Positions 26,911 through 34,972 of a stretch of DNA of 64,000 bases are shown piece by piece (the first letter of the stretch is position 1; every line of letters starts with the position of its first letter). The stretch is from Paraburkholderia caledonica NBRC 102488 (lineage in GTDB: Bacteria; Pseudomonadota; Gammaproteobacteria; Burkholderiales; Burkholderiaceae), in the NCBI RefSeq assembly GCF_000685095.1, contig NZ_BAYE01000005.1:124001-188000 (forward strand). The letters run 5' to 3'. Below the pieces are notes generated by a model. It had not been told where the DNA came from, ran no database searches, and was given only the letters and a program-made list of their open reading frames with translations. The translations under genes were made by a program, and so were the position numbers.

Positions 26911-27873
26911 TTACTTCGTTACCAGATCGCACGGCGTTTCCACCACGCCCGACAACTGCGATTGCTTCTTGTGCTCGCTCAGGGCCTTCAGCGCGGTATC
27001 GATACCGAACACGGCCTGCTTCGCTGCGTACTGGTCGGCGGTGGCGAGCACTCGGCCGTCTTTCAGCATGGGCTTGATCGCGTTGATGTTGTCGTAACCG
27101 ACCACCAGCACCTTGCCTTGCTTACCTGCCGCGCGCACCGCGGAGACCGCGCCGATCGCCATGTTGTCGTTACCCGCGAGCAGCGCCTTCAGGTTCGGGT
27201 ACTCGTTGAGCATGGCCGACGCAACTGCATTGCCCTTGTCGATTTCCCATTCGCCCGACTGCACCGAGACGACCTTCGCGCCGACGGTCTGCATCGCGTC
27301 CTTGAAGCCCGCGGTGCGCTGCTGCGCATTGGTCGTGGTCGAAACGCCCTCGATGATGCCGACCTCGTCGCCAGCCTTCAGCTTCTTCGCGAGGTAGTCG
27401 CCGACCTTTTGCGCGCCCTTGCGGTTATCAGGTCCGACGAACGGCACGTTCAGGTCCTTCGACTTCAACACGTCGGGGTCCAGCCGGTTGTCGATATTCA
27501 CGACGATGATCCCCGCGTCCACGGCCTTCTTGACGACCGGCACGAGCGCCTTCGAATCGGCCGGAGCCAGCACGATCGCGTCCACCTTCGAGACGATCAT
27601 CTGTTCGACGATGCGAATCTGGTTCGCCGTATCGGTCTCGTCCTTGATGCCGTTCGTGATCAGGTCGAACTGCGACGAGTTGTGCTTCTGGTAGTCCTTC
27701 GCGCCGGTTTCCATGGTTAGGAAGAACTCGTTGGCGAGCGACTTCATCACCAGCGCGACTTTCGGCTTATGCGCGGGTGCGTTCTGCGCGTAGGCGGCGG
27801 AAAACGGCAAGGCGCTAGTAGCGGTGGCGAGGATTGCGGCCGCCACGATGCGGCGGCGAATGCGGTTGCTCAT
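26911..27873 (-). CDS. rbsB: Ribose ABC transporter periplasmic binding protein
   Basis: A 320-residue secreted sugar-binding protein. The signal peptide is residues 1 to about 29 (MSNRIRRRIVAAAILATATS..AYA). The mature part begins with KPKVALVMKSLANEFFLTMETGAKDY and shows the RbsB-type fold: DAIVLAPADSKALVPVVKKAVDAGIIVVNIDNRLD and ALLAGNDNMAIGAVSAVRAAGK. ATG 27873 is chosen because AGGAG lies just upstream and the signal peptide starts there; a start 27 bases upstream is less likely. It is the first gene of the operon. The substrate is inferred as D-ribose from the rbsK/rbsR neighbours. Confidence 0.93.
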   Translation of the reverse strand: MSNRIRRRIVAAAILATATSALPFSAAYAQNAPAHKPKVALVMKSLANEFFLTMETGAKDYQKHNSSQFDLITNGIKDETDTANQIRIVEQMIVSKVDAIVLAPADSKALVPVVKKAVDAGIIVVNIDNRLDPDVLKSKDLNVPFVGPDNRKGAQKVGDYLAKKLKAGDEVGIIEGVSTTTNAQQRTAGFKDAMQTVGAKVVSVQSGEWEIDKGNAVASAMLNEYPNLKALLAGNDNMAIGAVSAVRAAGKQGKVLVVGYDNINAIKPMLKDGRVLATADQYAAKQAVFGIDTALKALSEHKKQSQLSGVVETPCDLVTK

Positions 27874-27924
27874 GCATATCTCCTGGGTTTGTCGGTTCAA
27901 CGTCGAACCGTATTTTTAGTTACG

Positions 27925-27938
27925 CGCAAACGTTTGCG
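27925..27938. promoter_or_regulatory. LacI-type operator, probable RbsR site
   Basis: CGCAAACGTTTGCG is a perfect 14-bp palindrome with the central CG typical of LacI/PurR/RbsR operators. It lies 52-65 bases before the rbsB start, where it would block the operon promoter. Confidence 0.8.
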
Positions 27939-28225
27939 GGACTCATTCTCAGCGCACTGCGACCGGATTGTCAACGAATCGTGGTGTTGCAGTGCACCGG
28001 CACGCACAAACTGCAGTGTGCTGCCAGCCTGGTGCAGACGGCCCCTGGCCTCGTGCCGAAACGTGAGCCGTGCGTCTGTGCTGATGGTGGGTAGCAATAG
28101 GTCCTCGCTCGGTCCGCTCGTGACGGTTTTGCCGCCGGCTGCAATTTCGGCAGTCGGCGGGCCGCCTATGCTGGACTTTTATTGCGCCGCATGCAAGCGG
28201 GGACCACACATTGGCGTGCGTCAGA
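27939..28225. other. Intergenic region between rbsB promoter and corA
   Basis: About 290 bases hold the upstream part of the rbs promoter and the end of the corA transcript. No gene and no convincing terminator were seen. Confidence 0.4.
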
Positions 28226-29203
28226 TCAGAGCCAACCGGCCTTACGGAAACGCAAGTAAAGGATGACGTCGACGGTCAGCATGATCGCGAGGCACAGCGG
28301 ATAGCCGTAGCGGAAATGCAGTTCGGGGATGTTCTGGAAGTTCATGCCGTAGATACCGGCGATCATGGTCGGCACCGCAAACAGCGCGGCGAACGAACCG
28401 AGCCGTTTAGTCACTTCGTTCTCCGCGAGCGAGATCATGCCGAGGTTCACCTGCACCGCGGTCACGACCATTTCACGCCGTCCATCGATGATGCGCACGA
28501 TCCGGTCAAGGTGATCGTAAACATCGCGAAAGTAAGCTTGCATGCCTTCGCAAACGCTCGGAATGCGTCCGCCCGTCAGCTTGCTGATCGCCTCCTGCAA
28601 CGGCGCGATGTGATGCTGAAGAATCACGAGGCGCCGTTTCAACGAATACAGATCCTGGATGATCGCGCGCGAGCCCGCCGAGTCGTTACGCTCGAAGATG
28701 CGGTCTTCAATCGCTTCGATTTCGGTGTTCATCGCCTCGACGATCGGAAAATAGCGGTCGACAATGTCGTCGGCGAGCGCATACAGCACGAACGCCGCGC
28801 CCGCCTTGAGCAACTGCGGCTCGCGCTCGCAGCGCGCGCGCACATTCTGAAAGCCCGCGCGGGTGCCGCGTCGCACCGACAGCACGTAGTTAGCTCCGAC
28901 GAATACGTCTACTTCACCGATCAGCAGTTCGCAATCCTCGTCCATCTCCAAGGTATGCATCACGGCGAACAGCGACTCGCCGTACTCTTCGATCTTCGGA
29001 CGCTGATGACCGTTCTGCGCGTCTTCAATGGCGAGGTCGTGCAGGCCGAATTCGTGCTTCATCACCGCGAGTTCGCCGGGGCCCGGGTCTTTCAGCGCGA
29101 CCCAGACGAAGCATTCGGGGCGGGCCACATAGTCGCTGATGCTATCGATGTCGATGTCTGCCAGCTTCCGGCCGTCCTGATAGGCGGCACAATTGATCAG
29201 CAT
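28226..29203 (-). CDS. corA: CorA family magnesium/divalent cation channel
   Basis: A 325-residue inner-membrane protein. A long soluble N-terminal domain (residues 1 to ~260) is followed by two membrane helices; the hallmark YGMNF (GMN at 286-288) ends the first and forms the ion selectivity filter. The protein forms a pentameric channel for Mg2+ (also Co2+/Ni2+). ATG 29203 is preferred because AGGG lies upstream and conserved sequence (MLINCAAYQDGRKLADID) starts there; a further in-frame start at 29419 adds 72 unlikely residues. Single gene, divergent from the small-protein/kinase unit. Confidence 0.93.
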   Translation of the reverse strand: MLINCAAYQDGRKLADIDIDSISDYVARPECFVWVALKDPGPGELAVMKHEFGLHDLAIEDAQNGHQRPKIEEYGESLFAVMHTLEMDEDCELLIGEVDVFVGANYVLSVRRGTRAGFQNVRARCEREPQLLKAGAAFVLYALADDIVDRYFPIVEAMNTEIEAIEDRIFERNDSAGSRAIIQDLYSLKRRLVILQHHIAPLQEAISKLTGGRIPSVCEGMQAYFRDVYDHLDRIVRIIDGRREMVVTAVQVNLGMISLAENEVTKRLGSFAALFAVPTMIAGIYGMNFQNIPELHFRYGYPLCLAIMLTVDVILYLRFRKAGWL

Positions 29204-29429
29204 TTTGATTACCCTGAAAGCGAACAGAGCGGCCTTGCAACGCGTTGCGTGCGCAGCCCGGTCTGCATGAATGGAGTGCGATAGCCGCCATGTTAAGGGC
29301 TCTCGGCGGCGCTCATGTATCGAATTGTTAAGCGGTGCAAATGCCGTGCATTGGCGCGCGCATCCGACCTTGCGTGCCGCCGCGTTCTTCTTCATGATCG
29401 TTGCGAACAGCGAAACCAAGGAGACCGCA

Positions 29430-29570
29430 ATGTGCTACATCACCTGGATTGCCGGCAAGGATCCGGCGTTGGGCATTGGCGTCGCCGCTGCAATCTGGCT
29501 GCAAGCTAATAGCAAGTTTGCGCGCGAGTCGCAGCGCACGGCGATCGAAGCGCAGGGTCAATTTTCGTGA
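29430..29570 (+). CDS. Tiny hypothetical protein coupled to downstream kinase
   Basis: A 46-residue protein (MCYITWIAGKDPALGIGVAAAIWL.. to AQGQFS). AAGGAG sits 7-12 bases before the ATG. Its stop overlaps the GTG start of the kinase gene by 4 bases (GTGA), so translation is probably coupled. A short hydrophobic Gly/Ala segment (about residues 14-26) could touch a membrane, but the rest is polar. No family recognised. The overlap and ribosome site are the main support that it is real. Confidence 0.6.
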   Translation: MCYITWIAGKDPALGIGVAAAIWLQANSKFARESQRTAIEAQGQFS

Positions 29571-30187
29571 GCCGTCTGATCTTTATTTGCGGTCACGCAG
29601 GCACGGGCAAGACGACGCTCGCAAGGAAACTGATCGGCCCGCTGATGAAAGCAACGGGTTCGCCGTTCTGTCTGCTGGACAAGGACACGTTGTACGGCAG
29701 TTATAGCGCAGCCGCAATGCACATGCTGACCGGCAACGCGAACGATCGGGACAGCCCGCTTTTCCTCGAGCATCTGCGTGAGCCAGAGTATCGGGGTCTC
29801 GTCGAAACCGCACGGGACAATCTGGAACTCGGCGTGAGCGCGCTGGTAGTCGCGCCGCTCTCGCGTGAAGTCCGCGAGCGGCGGCTTTTCGATCGCGCCT
29901 GGCTCGGTGTGGGCGAAGAAGTCAGCGTTCGAGTCGTGTGGGTGCAGGTGCCGGAGGAGATGGCGCATCAGCGGATCATGGCACGCGCCAATCCGAACGA
30001 CGCATATAAGCTCGCGCATTGGGACGAGTACCGGCAGCGGCGCTTCGTGCCGTCCGGCGAAATGTGCCGCGATCTGCTGATGTTCGACAACACCGCGCCG
30101 AGCGCTGCGGATCACGACGCACTGCTCGCGCGCATTCTCGGCGAACCGCAAGTGGCCTCGGCAACGGTGCCTCCGCTGCCGGTCTGA
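29567..30187 (+). CDS. P-loop ATPase/kinase of the AAA_33 (zeta-toxin-like) type
   Basis: A 206-residue protein with Walker A GHAGTGKTT at residues 9-17. An acidic LLDKDTLYG near 37-45 is placed like the substrate Asp of small-molecule kinases such as gluconate or polynucleotide kinase. RVVWVQVPEEMAHQRIMAR resembles the lid region with Arg residues. It probably phosphorylates a small molecule or nucleotide end in the cytoplasm. The GTG start overlaps the stop of the tiny gene before it. The product ends before a strong hairpin. Confidence 0.8.
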   Translation: MSRLIFICGHAGTGKTTLARKLIGPLMKATGSPFCLLDKDTLYGSYSAAAMHMLTGNANDRDSPLFLEHLREPEYRGLVETARDNLELGVSALVVAPLSREVRERRLFDRAWLGVGEEVSVRVVWVQVPEEMAHQRIMARANPNDAYKLAHWDEYRQRRFVPSGEMCRDLLMFDNTAPSAADHDALLARILGEPQVASATVPPLPV

Positions 30188-30231
30188 TCGCCGCGCCGCG
30201 GCGCAACGTCAAGCAAGCGCAGCGTGACGAA

Positions 30232-30272
30232 GCAAACGAAAAAAACGCCCCGCATGCGGGGCGTTCGTTTCC
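30232..30272 (-). terminator. Intrinsic terminator, mainly for the minus strand
   Basis: The 22-bp perfect palindrome at 30244-30265 (arms AACGCCCCGCA/TGCGGGGCGTT) is followed on the minus strand by TTTTTCGTTT. It ends the dehydrogenase transcript; the converging kinase gene may also use it, less efficiently. Confidence 0.85.
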
Positions 30273-30286
30273 GTCGACACTGCTTG

Positions 30287-31393
30287 TCAAACGGCCGCTG
30301 CGCTTTGCAGCGACTCCAACGCCTGTCCTTCATACAACTGGCCGAAGCGGTTACCAAGGAACTCGCGCAGCGAGACCTGCTCCTGACGCACGAAACCGCG
30401 CTGCGGCAGCTTCTTCTCGCGGAACAGATCCAGCACTGCGCACATCGCGCCCGCCGTGGTGATCTGAATCGCGCTCATCGGCACGCCGCAAATCGTCTTT
30501 GCGAAGATCTTGCGCGTGAACACTTCCTGCACGAGCTGACCGTCGCGCATGCCGCTCACCGTGATGAACACGAGCACCACGTCCTGTGCGGTCGACGGCA
30601 CCGACCGGCGCATGATCGTTTTCAGCGTGTCGCGGTCGCTCGAAAGACGCAGGTCCTCAAGCAGAAATTGCATCAGGTTGCGGTGGCCCGGATAGCGTAC
30701 CGACTTGTAATCGAGCGACTCGACGCGGCCCGACAACGTCTCGCACAGCGTGCCGAGACCGCCCGACGTGTTGAACGCTTCGTACTCGGTGCCGTCGAGC
30801 GAAAAATGTTCGAGACCTTCGAGCGGCTGCACCCACTGCGTGCGGCTGTCGCGGATCGCTTCGCACGGCTGGCAGTATTCGTTGATGAGGCCGTCCACGC
30901 TCCACGTCAGGTTGTACTTCAGCGCATTGGTCGGAAACTGCGGCAGCGCGCCGACGCGCATCTTGACGTCGCGAATTTCGGTGAAGCGGTTTGCCAGTTC
31001 GTGCGCGGCAATGCCGATGAAACCCGGCGCGAGACCGCACTGCGGCATGAACGCGTGATCGGCGTCGTCGGCGATTGCGCGGATTGCGTGAGTGGCGCGC
31101 ACGTCCTCGGTCAGGTCGAAGTAATGGACGCCTGCGCCCTTCGCGGCAGCGGCCACGTTCACCGCGAGGTAATACGGCAGCGCGTTGATGAGCGCGTCGA
31201 AGCCATGAACCGCGGCACGCAGCGGGGCTGCATCGGCGGAATCCACGCGGCGGGTTGAAATTCCCTGTGCTGCAAGTTTGTCGAGCGCATGCTGATCGCG
31301 GTCGAACGCGACGACGTCATAGTCGCCGGTTTCGCGCAGCATATGGGCGATGGTGTGACCGATCAGACCTGCACCAACGATGGCAACTTTCAT
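30287..31393 (-). CDS. Saccharopine dehydrogenase family, lysine 6-dehydrogenase-like
   Basis: A 368-residue NAD(P)-dependent enzyme. The Rossmann GAGLIG lies at residues 7-12. The middle has the family stretches CGLAPGFIGIAAHELANR and NTSGGLGTLCETLSGRVESLDYKSVRYPGH, very like Geobacillus lysine 6-dehydrogenase. It would oxidise the epsilon-amino group of L-lysine to the semialdehyde, the first step of a lysine breakdown route. ATG 31393 has GGAGAAG just upstream; a start 12 bases earlier lacks a ribosome site. An unusual structured leader lies directly before it, and an Lrp-type regulator is encoded upstream on the same strand. Confidence 0.85.
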   Translation of the reverse strand: MKVAIVGAGLIGHTIAHMLRETGDYDVVAFDRDQHALDKLAAQGISTRRVDSADAAPLRAAVHGFDALINALPYYLAVNVAAAAKGAGVHYFDLTEDVRATHAIRAIADDADHAFMPQCGLAPGFIGIAAHELANRFTEIRDVKMRVGALPQFPTNALKYNLTWSVDGLINEYCQPCEAIRDSRTQWVQPLEGLEHFSLDGTEYEAFNTSGGLGTLCETLSGRVESLDYKSVRYPGHRNLMQFLLEDLRLSSDRDTLKTIMRRSVPSTAQDVVLVFITVSGMRDGQLVQEVFTRKIFAKTICGVPMSAIQITTAGAMCAVLDLFREKKLPQRGFVRQEQVSLREFLGNRFGQLYEGQALESLQSAAAV

Positions 31394-31401
31394 ATTCTTC
31401 T

Positions 31402-31511
31402 CCATTGTCGATCAGAGTTAGTGCTTTAGCTGTCGACTGGAGTTCGCGCTTTAGCGCGTTACTCCAGTCCCATGCAAAGCACTTACTCTGATCCCATGCA
31501 CAGCTGTCGAC
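31402..31511 (-). repeat. Nested direct/inverted-repeat leader with two mini-ORFs
   Basis: On the minus strand two similar ~24-nt units starting GCATGGGA (from 31499 and from 31475) are followed by their inverted copies, giving an outer stem (31410-31427 with 31476-31493, one mismatch in 18) and an inner stem (31435-31449 with 31454-31469). Each unit holds a four-codon ORF: ATG GGA TCA GAG TAA at 31497-31483 and ATG GGA CTG GAG TAA at 31473-31459. TCGACA recurs three times at unit borders. The structure ends about 10 bases before the ribosome site of the dehydrogenase gene. Confidence 0.85.
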
Positions 31512-31751
31512 CCGAGCCAGCGCTTCCGCGCCTGTCCGGCCTTTTCTGTGCGCTGTCTCCAGTTTCAGAATGCACCGCCCATGAAGGCGCGGCGCGCGGC
31601 GGGCTGAACCCTTGAGCGACAGTTTAGGGAGAAGCAAAAACAGTTCATACACGCAAAATGCTGCGCAATGACTACCAACTTCGACGTTTTGACGAACCAC
31701 GCCGACGAAACGTCGAAAACGCATCAAAACGGCGTAAAAACATGGAGCACT
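31512..31751. other. Gap between the Lrp gene and the leader repeat
   Basis: These 240 bases probably hold the promoter of the dehydrogenase gene. No gene was seen. Confidence 0.4.
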
Positions 31752-32210
31752 TCACACCATCCCGCGGTCGATCTTGCGCGCGAGAATGATCGACGTCGTA
31801 GTCCGCTCCACGCCTTCCAGCCCGCCGATCTGATCGAGCAGATCGTTCAGACGATCCGGCGAATCCGCGCGCAGCCAGGCCACGTAATCGAACTCGCCGC
31901 TCACCGCGCATAACAGTTGCACCTCGGGCATCTTGCCGAGGCGCTTCTGCACGGCCGGCCCATGCTTCGGTGCAATGATGATGCCCACGTACGCATAGAT
32001 GCTCGAATCGAGCACGTCCTGGCCGAGCCGCACGCTATAGCCCGCAATTACGTTGCTGCGCTCGAGCCGCGCAATTCTCGCGATCACGGTGGTGCGCGCC
32101 ACGTCGAGTTGGCGCGCGAGATTGGCGACGCTCTCGCGCGCGTTCGCCTGAAGCAGCGCTACCAGGTTGCGGTCGAGATCGTCGAGTTGGTCGAGGCGCG
32201 GAGGTCTCAT
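31752..32210 (-). CDS. Lrp/AsnC family transcriptional regulator
   Basis: A 152-residue regulator. The N-terminal HTH (LDRNLVALLQANARESVANLARQLDVARTTVIARIARLE) occupies residues 11-50, and the RAM ligand-binding domain (AYVGIIIAPKHGPAVQKRLGKMPEV..GEFDYVAWLRADSPDRLNDLL) fills the rest. Such proteins bind an amino acid and form octamers. Placed upstream of, and co-directional with, the lysine dehydrogenase-like gene, it is a likely controller of it (inference). No good ribosome site precedes ATG 32210. Confidence 0.9.
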   Translation of the reverse strand: MRPPRLDQLDDLDRNLVALLQANARESVANLARQLDVARTTVIARIARLERSNVIAGYSVRLGQDVLDSSIYAYVGIIIAPKHGPAVQKRLGKMPEVQLLCAVSGEFDYVAWLRADSPDRLNDLLDQIGGLEGVERTTTSIILARKIDRGMV

Positions 32211-32276
32211 CGAGGGAGAAGAAAGTGGTCGCAGTGCTGCGGATTATCGCGCGTCTTTAGTGTCAGGCGGCAAGCA

Positions 32277-33161
32277 TCATGCGCCGAAACGCTCTATTAC
32301 GAAGTCGATGAAACTGGTGAGCTTCGGCGTGGCCCGCCGGTCGCGCGGATAGACGAGATGCACCGGCGCGCCTTCAGGCAAATGCTCTTCCAGCACCGAC
32401 ACCAGTTCACCGCTCGCAATCTCGCGTGCGAGCAGCGCCTCCGGCTGCAACACGAGGCCAAAGCCGCGCAAGGCGGCCACCTTCAGCGCCTGACCGTTGT
32501 TTGCGCGAAAGCGCCCCGCGCGCAACGAGTTTTCGGCGGCGCTTTCACCGCCCAGGCGCCACGCGCCCTCCCGGCCCCAATGGAGGAAACCGAGGCATTC
32601 GTGATGCGCGAGATCAGCGGGTGTATGTGGAATGCCCGCTCGCGCGAGATACGCAGGCGACGCACAGGCGCGCATGCGATAGGGTTTCAACGGCCGCGCG
32701 ACGAAGCTCGAATCCTGCAGATGACCGATGCGCACGGCGGCGTCGAAGCCCTCTTCCACCAGGTCGGTCATGCGGTTCGACAGGTCGAGTTCGAGCGTGA
32801 CCTCGGGCCACTCGCTCAGATAGTCTGTCATTGCGGGAGAAAATATCTCGACGCCATAGGTGAGCGGCACTGTCACCTTGAGCACGCCGCGCGGCGCGGC
32901 GGCCATGGACTCCGCAAGCGACTCTGCGTCCTTTACGTCGGCGAGAATCCGCCTGCATTGCTCGTAGTATTGCCGCCCGATTTCCGTGAGACTTTGACGG
33001 CGCGTCGTACGCGTGAGCAAGCGCGTGCCGAGCCGGGCTTCGAGCGAGCGGATGTGTTTGCCGACCATTGCCGACGAAATCTCGAAGCGCTCTGCCGCCG
33101 CAGTCAGGCTGCCCGCCTCGACCACGGCCACGAAAATCTCCATGCTGACGAATTTATCCAC
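32277..33161 (-). CDS. LysR-family transcriptional regulator
   Basis: A 294-residue regulator. The HTH is at residues 1-60 (IFVAVVEAGSLTAAAERFEISSAMVGKHIRSLEARLGTRLLTRTTRRQSLTE), with the effector domain from about 90. The first codon is GTG 33161 preceded by AGGAAA; ATG six codons later is possible. The effector region has the CrgA/DmlR-like SGELVSVLEEHLPEGAPVHLVYPRDRR end. It is divergent from the Spy/CpxP-like gene, which is its first candidate target. Confidence 0.88.
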   Translation of the reverse strand: MDKFVSMEIFVAVVEAGSLTAAAERFEISSAMVGKHIRSLEARLGTRLLTRTTRRQSLTEIGRQYYEQCRRILADVKDAESLAESMAAAPRGVLKVTVPLTYGVEIFSPAMTDYLSEWPEVTLELDLSNRMTDLVEEGFDAAVRIGHLQDSSFVARPLKPYRMRACASPAYLARAGIPHTPADLAHHECLGFLHWGREGAWRLGGESAAENSLRAGRFRANNGQALKVAALRGFGLVLQPEALLAREIASGELVSVLEEHLPEGAPVHLVYPRDRRATPKLTSFIDFVIERFGA

Positions 33162-33360
33162 CCGCTATTTCCTGTTCGTTTCGGTTGTAAGCGTTTGTCG
33201 CATAAGAGCCGCATTGTAGGGATAACGTGTTACTAATAGCGCCCACGGCTAGGTTGAGCGACCCGCACGTAGTGCTGTCGCGCGCAATGTGGCGCATTGC
33301 CGGGACCGCTCGCCGCACGCCTTGTCCCACCTCCAATTCGAACAGACATCAGGAGTTTCG

Positions 33361-33879
33361 ATGAAAAAAGCACTGGTCATGCTGGCCTCCGCAGTCGCAA
33401 TGAGCGGCGCATTCGCACAAGTTTCCGCGCCCGTTGCGGCATCTTCGGGCGCAGCGGCTTCCGCAGCCGTCGCGAAAGGCGGTCATGAGCGCAATGTCGA
33501 AGACCGCATCGCCTATCTGCATTCGCAACTGAAAATCACGCCGGAGCAGGAAACGCAGTGGAAGGCGTTCGCCGACGTCATGCGCGGCAACGGCGAGACG
33601 ATGGGCGAGCTGTTCAAGCAGCGCCGCGCCGCCACGAGCGTGTCTGCACTCGACGACATGAAGCAGTACGCGACCATCGCACAGGCGCACGCAGACGGCA
33701 TGAAAAAGCTGGTGGACGCATTCGATCCGCTTTACAACAGCTTCTCGCCCGAACAGAAGAAGCTCGCCGATGTAACGTTCCGTCAACACGGCGCAGACGG
33801 CCGGCCGCGTCATCATGGCAAGGGTAAGGGCGACAAGTCGGCGCCGGCTGCGGCGAGCGACGCCACGGTCAAGCCATAA
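33361..33879 (+). CDS. Spy/CpxP-like periplasmic protein (LTXXQ type)
   Basis: A 172-residue secreted protein. Signal peptide MKKALVMLASAVAMSGAFA, then an Ala/Ser-rich linker, then a helical domain with two motifs of the Spy/CpxP kind: LKITPEQETQWKAFADVM and SFSPEQKKLADVTF. Related proteins are periplasmic chaperones induced by envelope or metal stress. The C-terminus is His/Lys/Gly-rich (RPRHHGKGKGDK), possibly metal-binding. ATG 33361 has AGGAG nine bases upstream and is set by the signal peptide. Divergent from a LysR gene. Confidence 0.85.
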   Translation: MKKALVMLASAVAMSGAFAQVSAPVAASSGAAASAAVAKGGHERNVEDRIAYLHSQLKITPEQETQWKAFADVMRGNGETMGELFKQRRAATSVSALDDMKQYATIAQAHADGMKKLVDAFDPLYNSFSPEQKKLADVTFRQHGADGRPRHHGKGKGDKSAPAAASDATVKP

Positions 33880-34067
33880 CCAAGCGGCCGCGCGACTCAT
33901 CTGGGACACGCGTGGCGCAACTCCGGCACAGGGCGCGTTGCGGTTCTTGCCGCACCGTGCCCAACGTGCCAAAAAAGGCCGGCAACTGGATGCGTCTGGC
34001 ATGATGCAGGTCCGCGATAGCAGACGTGAAGTCGCGACGTCGCCGTCAACAACCCTCTGCCTGCATC

Positions 34068-34505
34068 ATGAACGATCTGAAAAACCTCGACCTGCGTGAT
34101 GATCCCGCGGCCCGGCGTGTCGTCAAAGACGAAACGGTCAACGTCGAGTTCGCCACCACTCACGGCGAACTGATGAGCCTGGAAGGCCCCAATCGCTACC
34201 TGCCCGGCGACGCCTTGATCACCGGATCGACCGGTGACCGCTGGGTCGTTTCGCGCGAGCGCTTCGACGCCAAATACGTTCCGGCCGACGCAGCGCATAT
34301 GCATGGCGAGGCCGGCGCGTATCGCAACCGCCCCGCTGTCGTGCTCGCAAAACAGATGAACGATGCGTTCTCGCTAGCCCGCTCAGCAACCGGCGGCGAC
34401 GTGTTGCGTGGCGCGGCTGGCGACTGGATCATGCAATACGCGCCGGGCGATTACGGCGTCGTGCAGGCCGCGCGCTTCGCGAAGGTCTACCGTTTCGCAG
34501 ACTGA
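34068..34505 (+). CDS. PGDYG-domain protein
   Basis: A 145-residue cytoplasmic protein containing the family motif APGDYGVV near residues 124-131, within the closing strand WIMQYAPGDYGVVQAARFAKVYRF. A second conserved-looking stretch, GDRWVVSRERFDAKY, precedes it by about 70 residues. The biochemical role of this family is not known. ATG 34068 is taken as the start because the more upstream in-frame ATG gives Arg-rich filler. It nearly abuts (5 bases) the convergent hypothetical gene. Confidence 0.75.
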   Translation: MNDLKNLDLRDDPAARRVVKDETVNVEFATTHGELMSLEGPNRYLPGDALITGSTGDRWVVSRERFDAKYVPADAAHMHGEAGAYRNRPAVVLAKQMNDAFSLARSATGGDVLRGAAGDWIMQYAPGDYGVVQAARFAKVYRFAD

Positions 34506-34510
34506 AACCG

Positions 34511-34876
34511 TCACGCGAACTCGTCGCCGAGATCCACCGTGACTTCGCGCGGCACTGCTTCGCCGTTCGCATACTGCTCCTCGAGCGAGCCGATGCTCGC
34601 CTCCACATACGCGCGCAACACCGCGAAGCTGCGGCCTCGCAAGCGCGCGGGCAACGCGCGATAACGCGCGAGCGCCGCCGGCGCGATTTCCACCGTCATC
34701 ACGATGCGCCGTGCGGCCGCGCCGAAGCGCATGGCCACCCAGTGAATCGCGAGCGTCGGCGTGCCGTCTTCGGCCGGCCGCTGGACAAATTGCGTCTGCT
34801 CTGGAAAGAGATCGCTGATTACGCGCGCCAGTTCCTCGAACTCGGGATTCGCGCAGTCGTATTGGTAAGCTTCCAT
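34511..34876 (-). CDS. Hypothetical protein, possibly DUF3022-like
   Basis: A 121-residue soluble protein with mixed alpha/beta look: LAIHWVAMRF and RRIVMTVEIAPAALARYRALPARLRGRSFAVLRAYVEASI. No catalytic motif, no membrane segment. It recalls small Burkholderiales proteins of the DUF3022 type, but the identification is not firm. Located between a convergent PGDYG gene and the intramembrane protease gene, 96 bases downstream of the latter. Confidence 0.65.
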   Translation of the reverse strand: MEAYQYDCANPEFEELARVISDLFPEQTQFVQRPAEDGTPTLAIHWVAMRFGAAARRIVMTVEIAPAALARYRALPARLRGRSFAVLRAYVEASIGSLEEQYANGEAVPREVTVDLGDEFA

Positions 34877-34972
34877 GGATGTGCCGAAAGAGAGTGATCA
34901 GCCGTAGCAGCCGTAGCAGGCGGCCGATTGTAAAGCAGCGACCGCGAGCACCGGCTATGAAGCACGGCAGCG

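Noticed and set aside
31402..31511. Lysine riboswitch
   Set aside because: The leader lacks the multi-helix L-box layout and consists of duplicated mirror units; only its position before a lysine enzyme suggested this.
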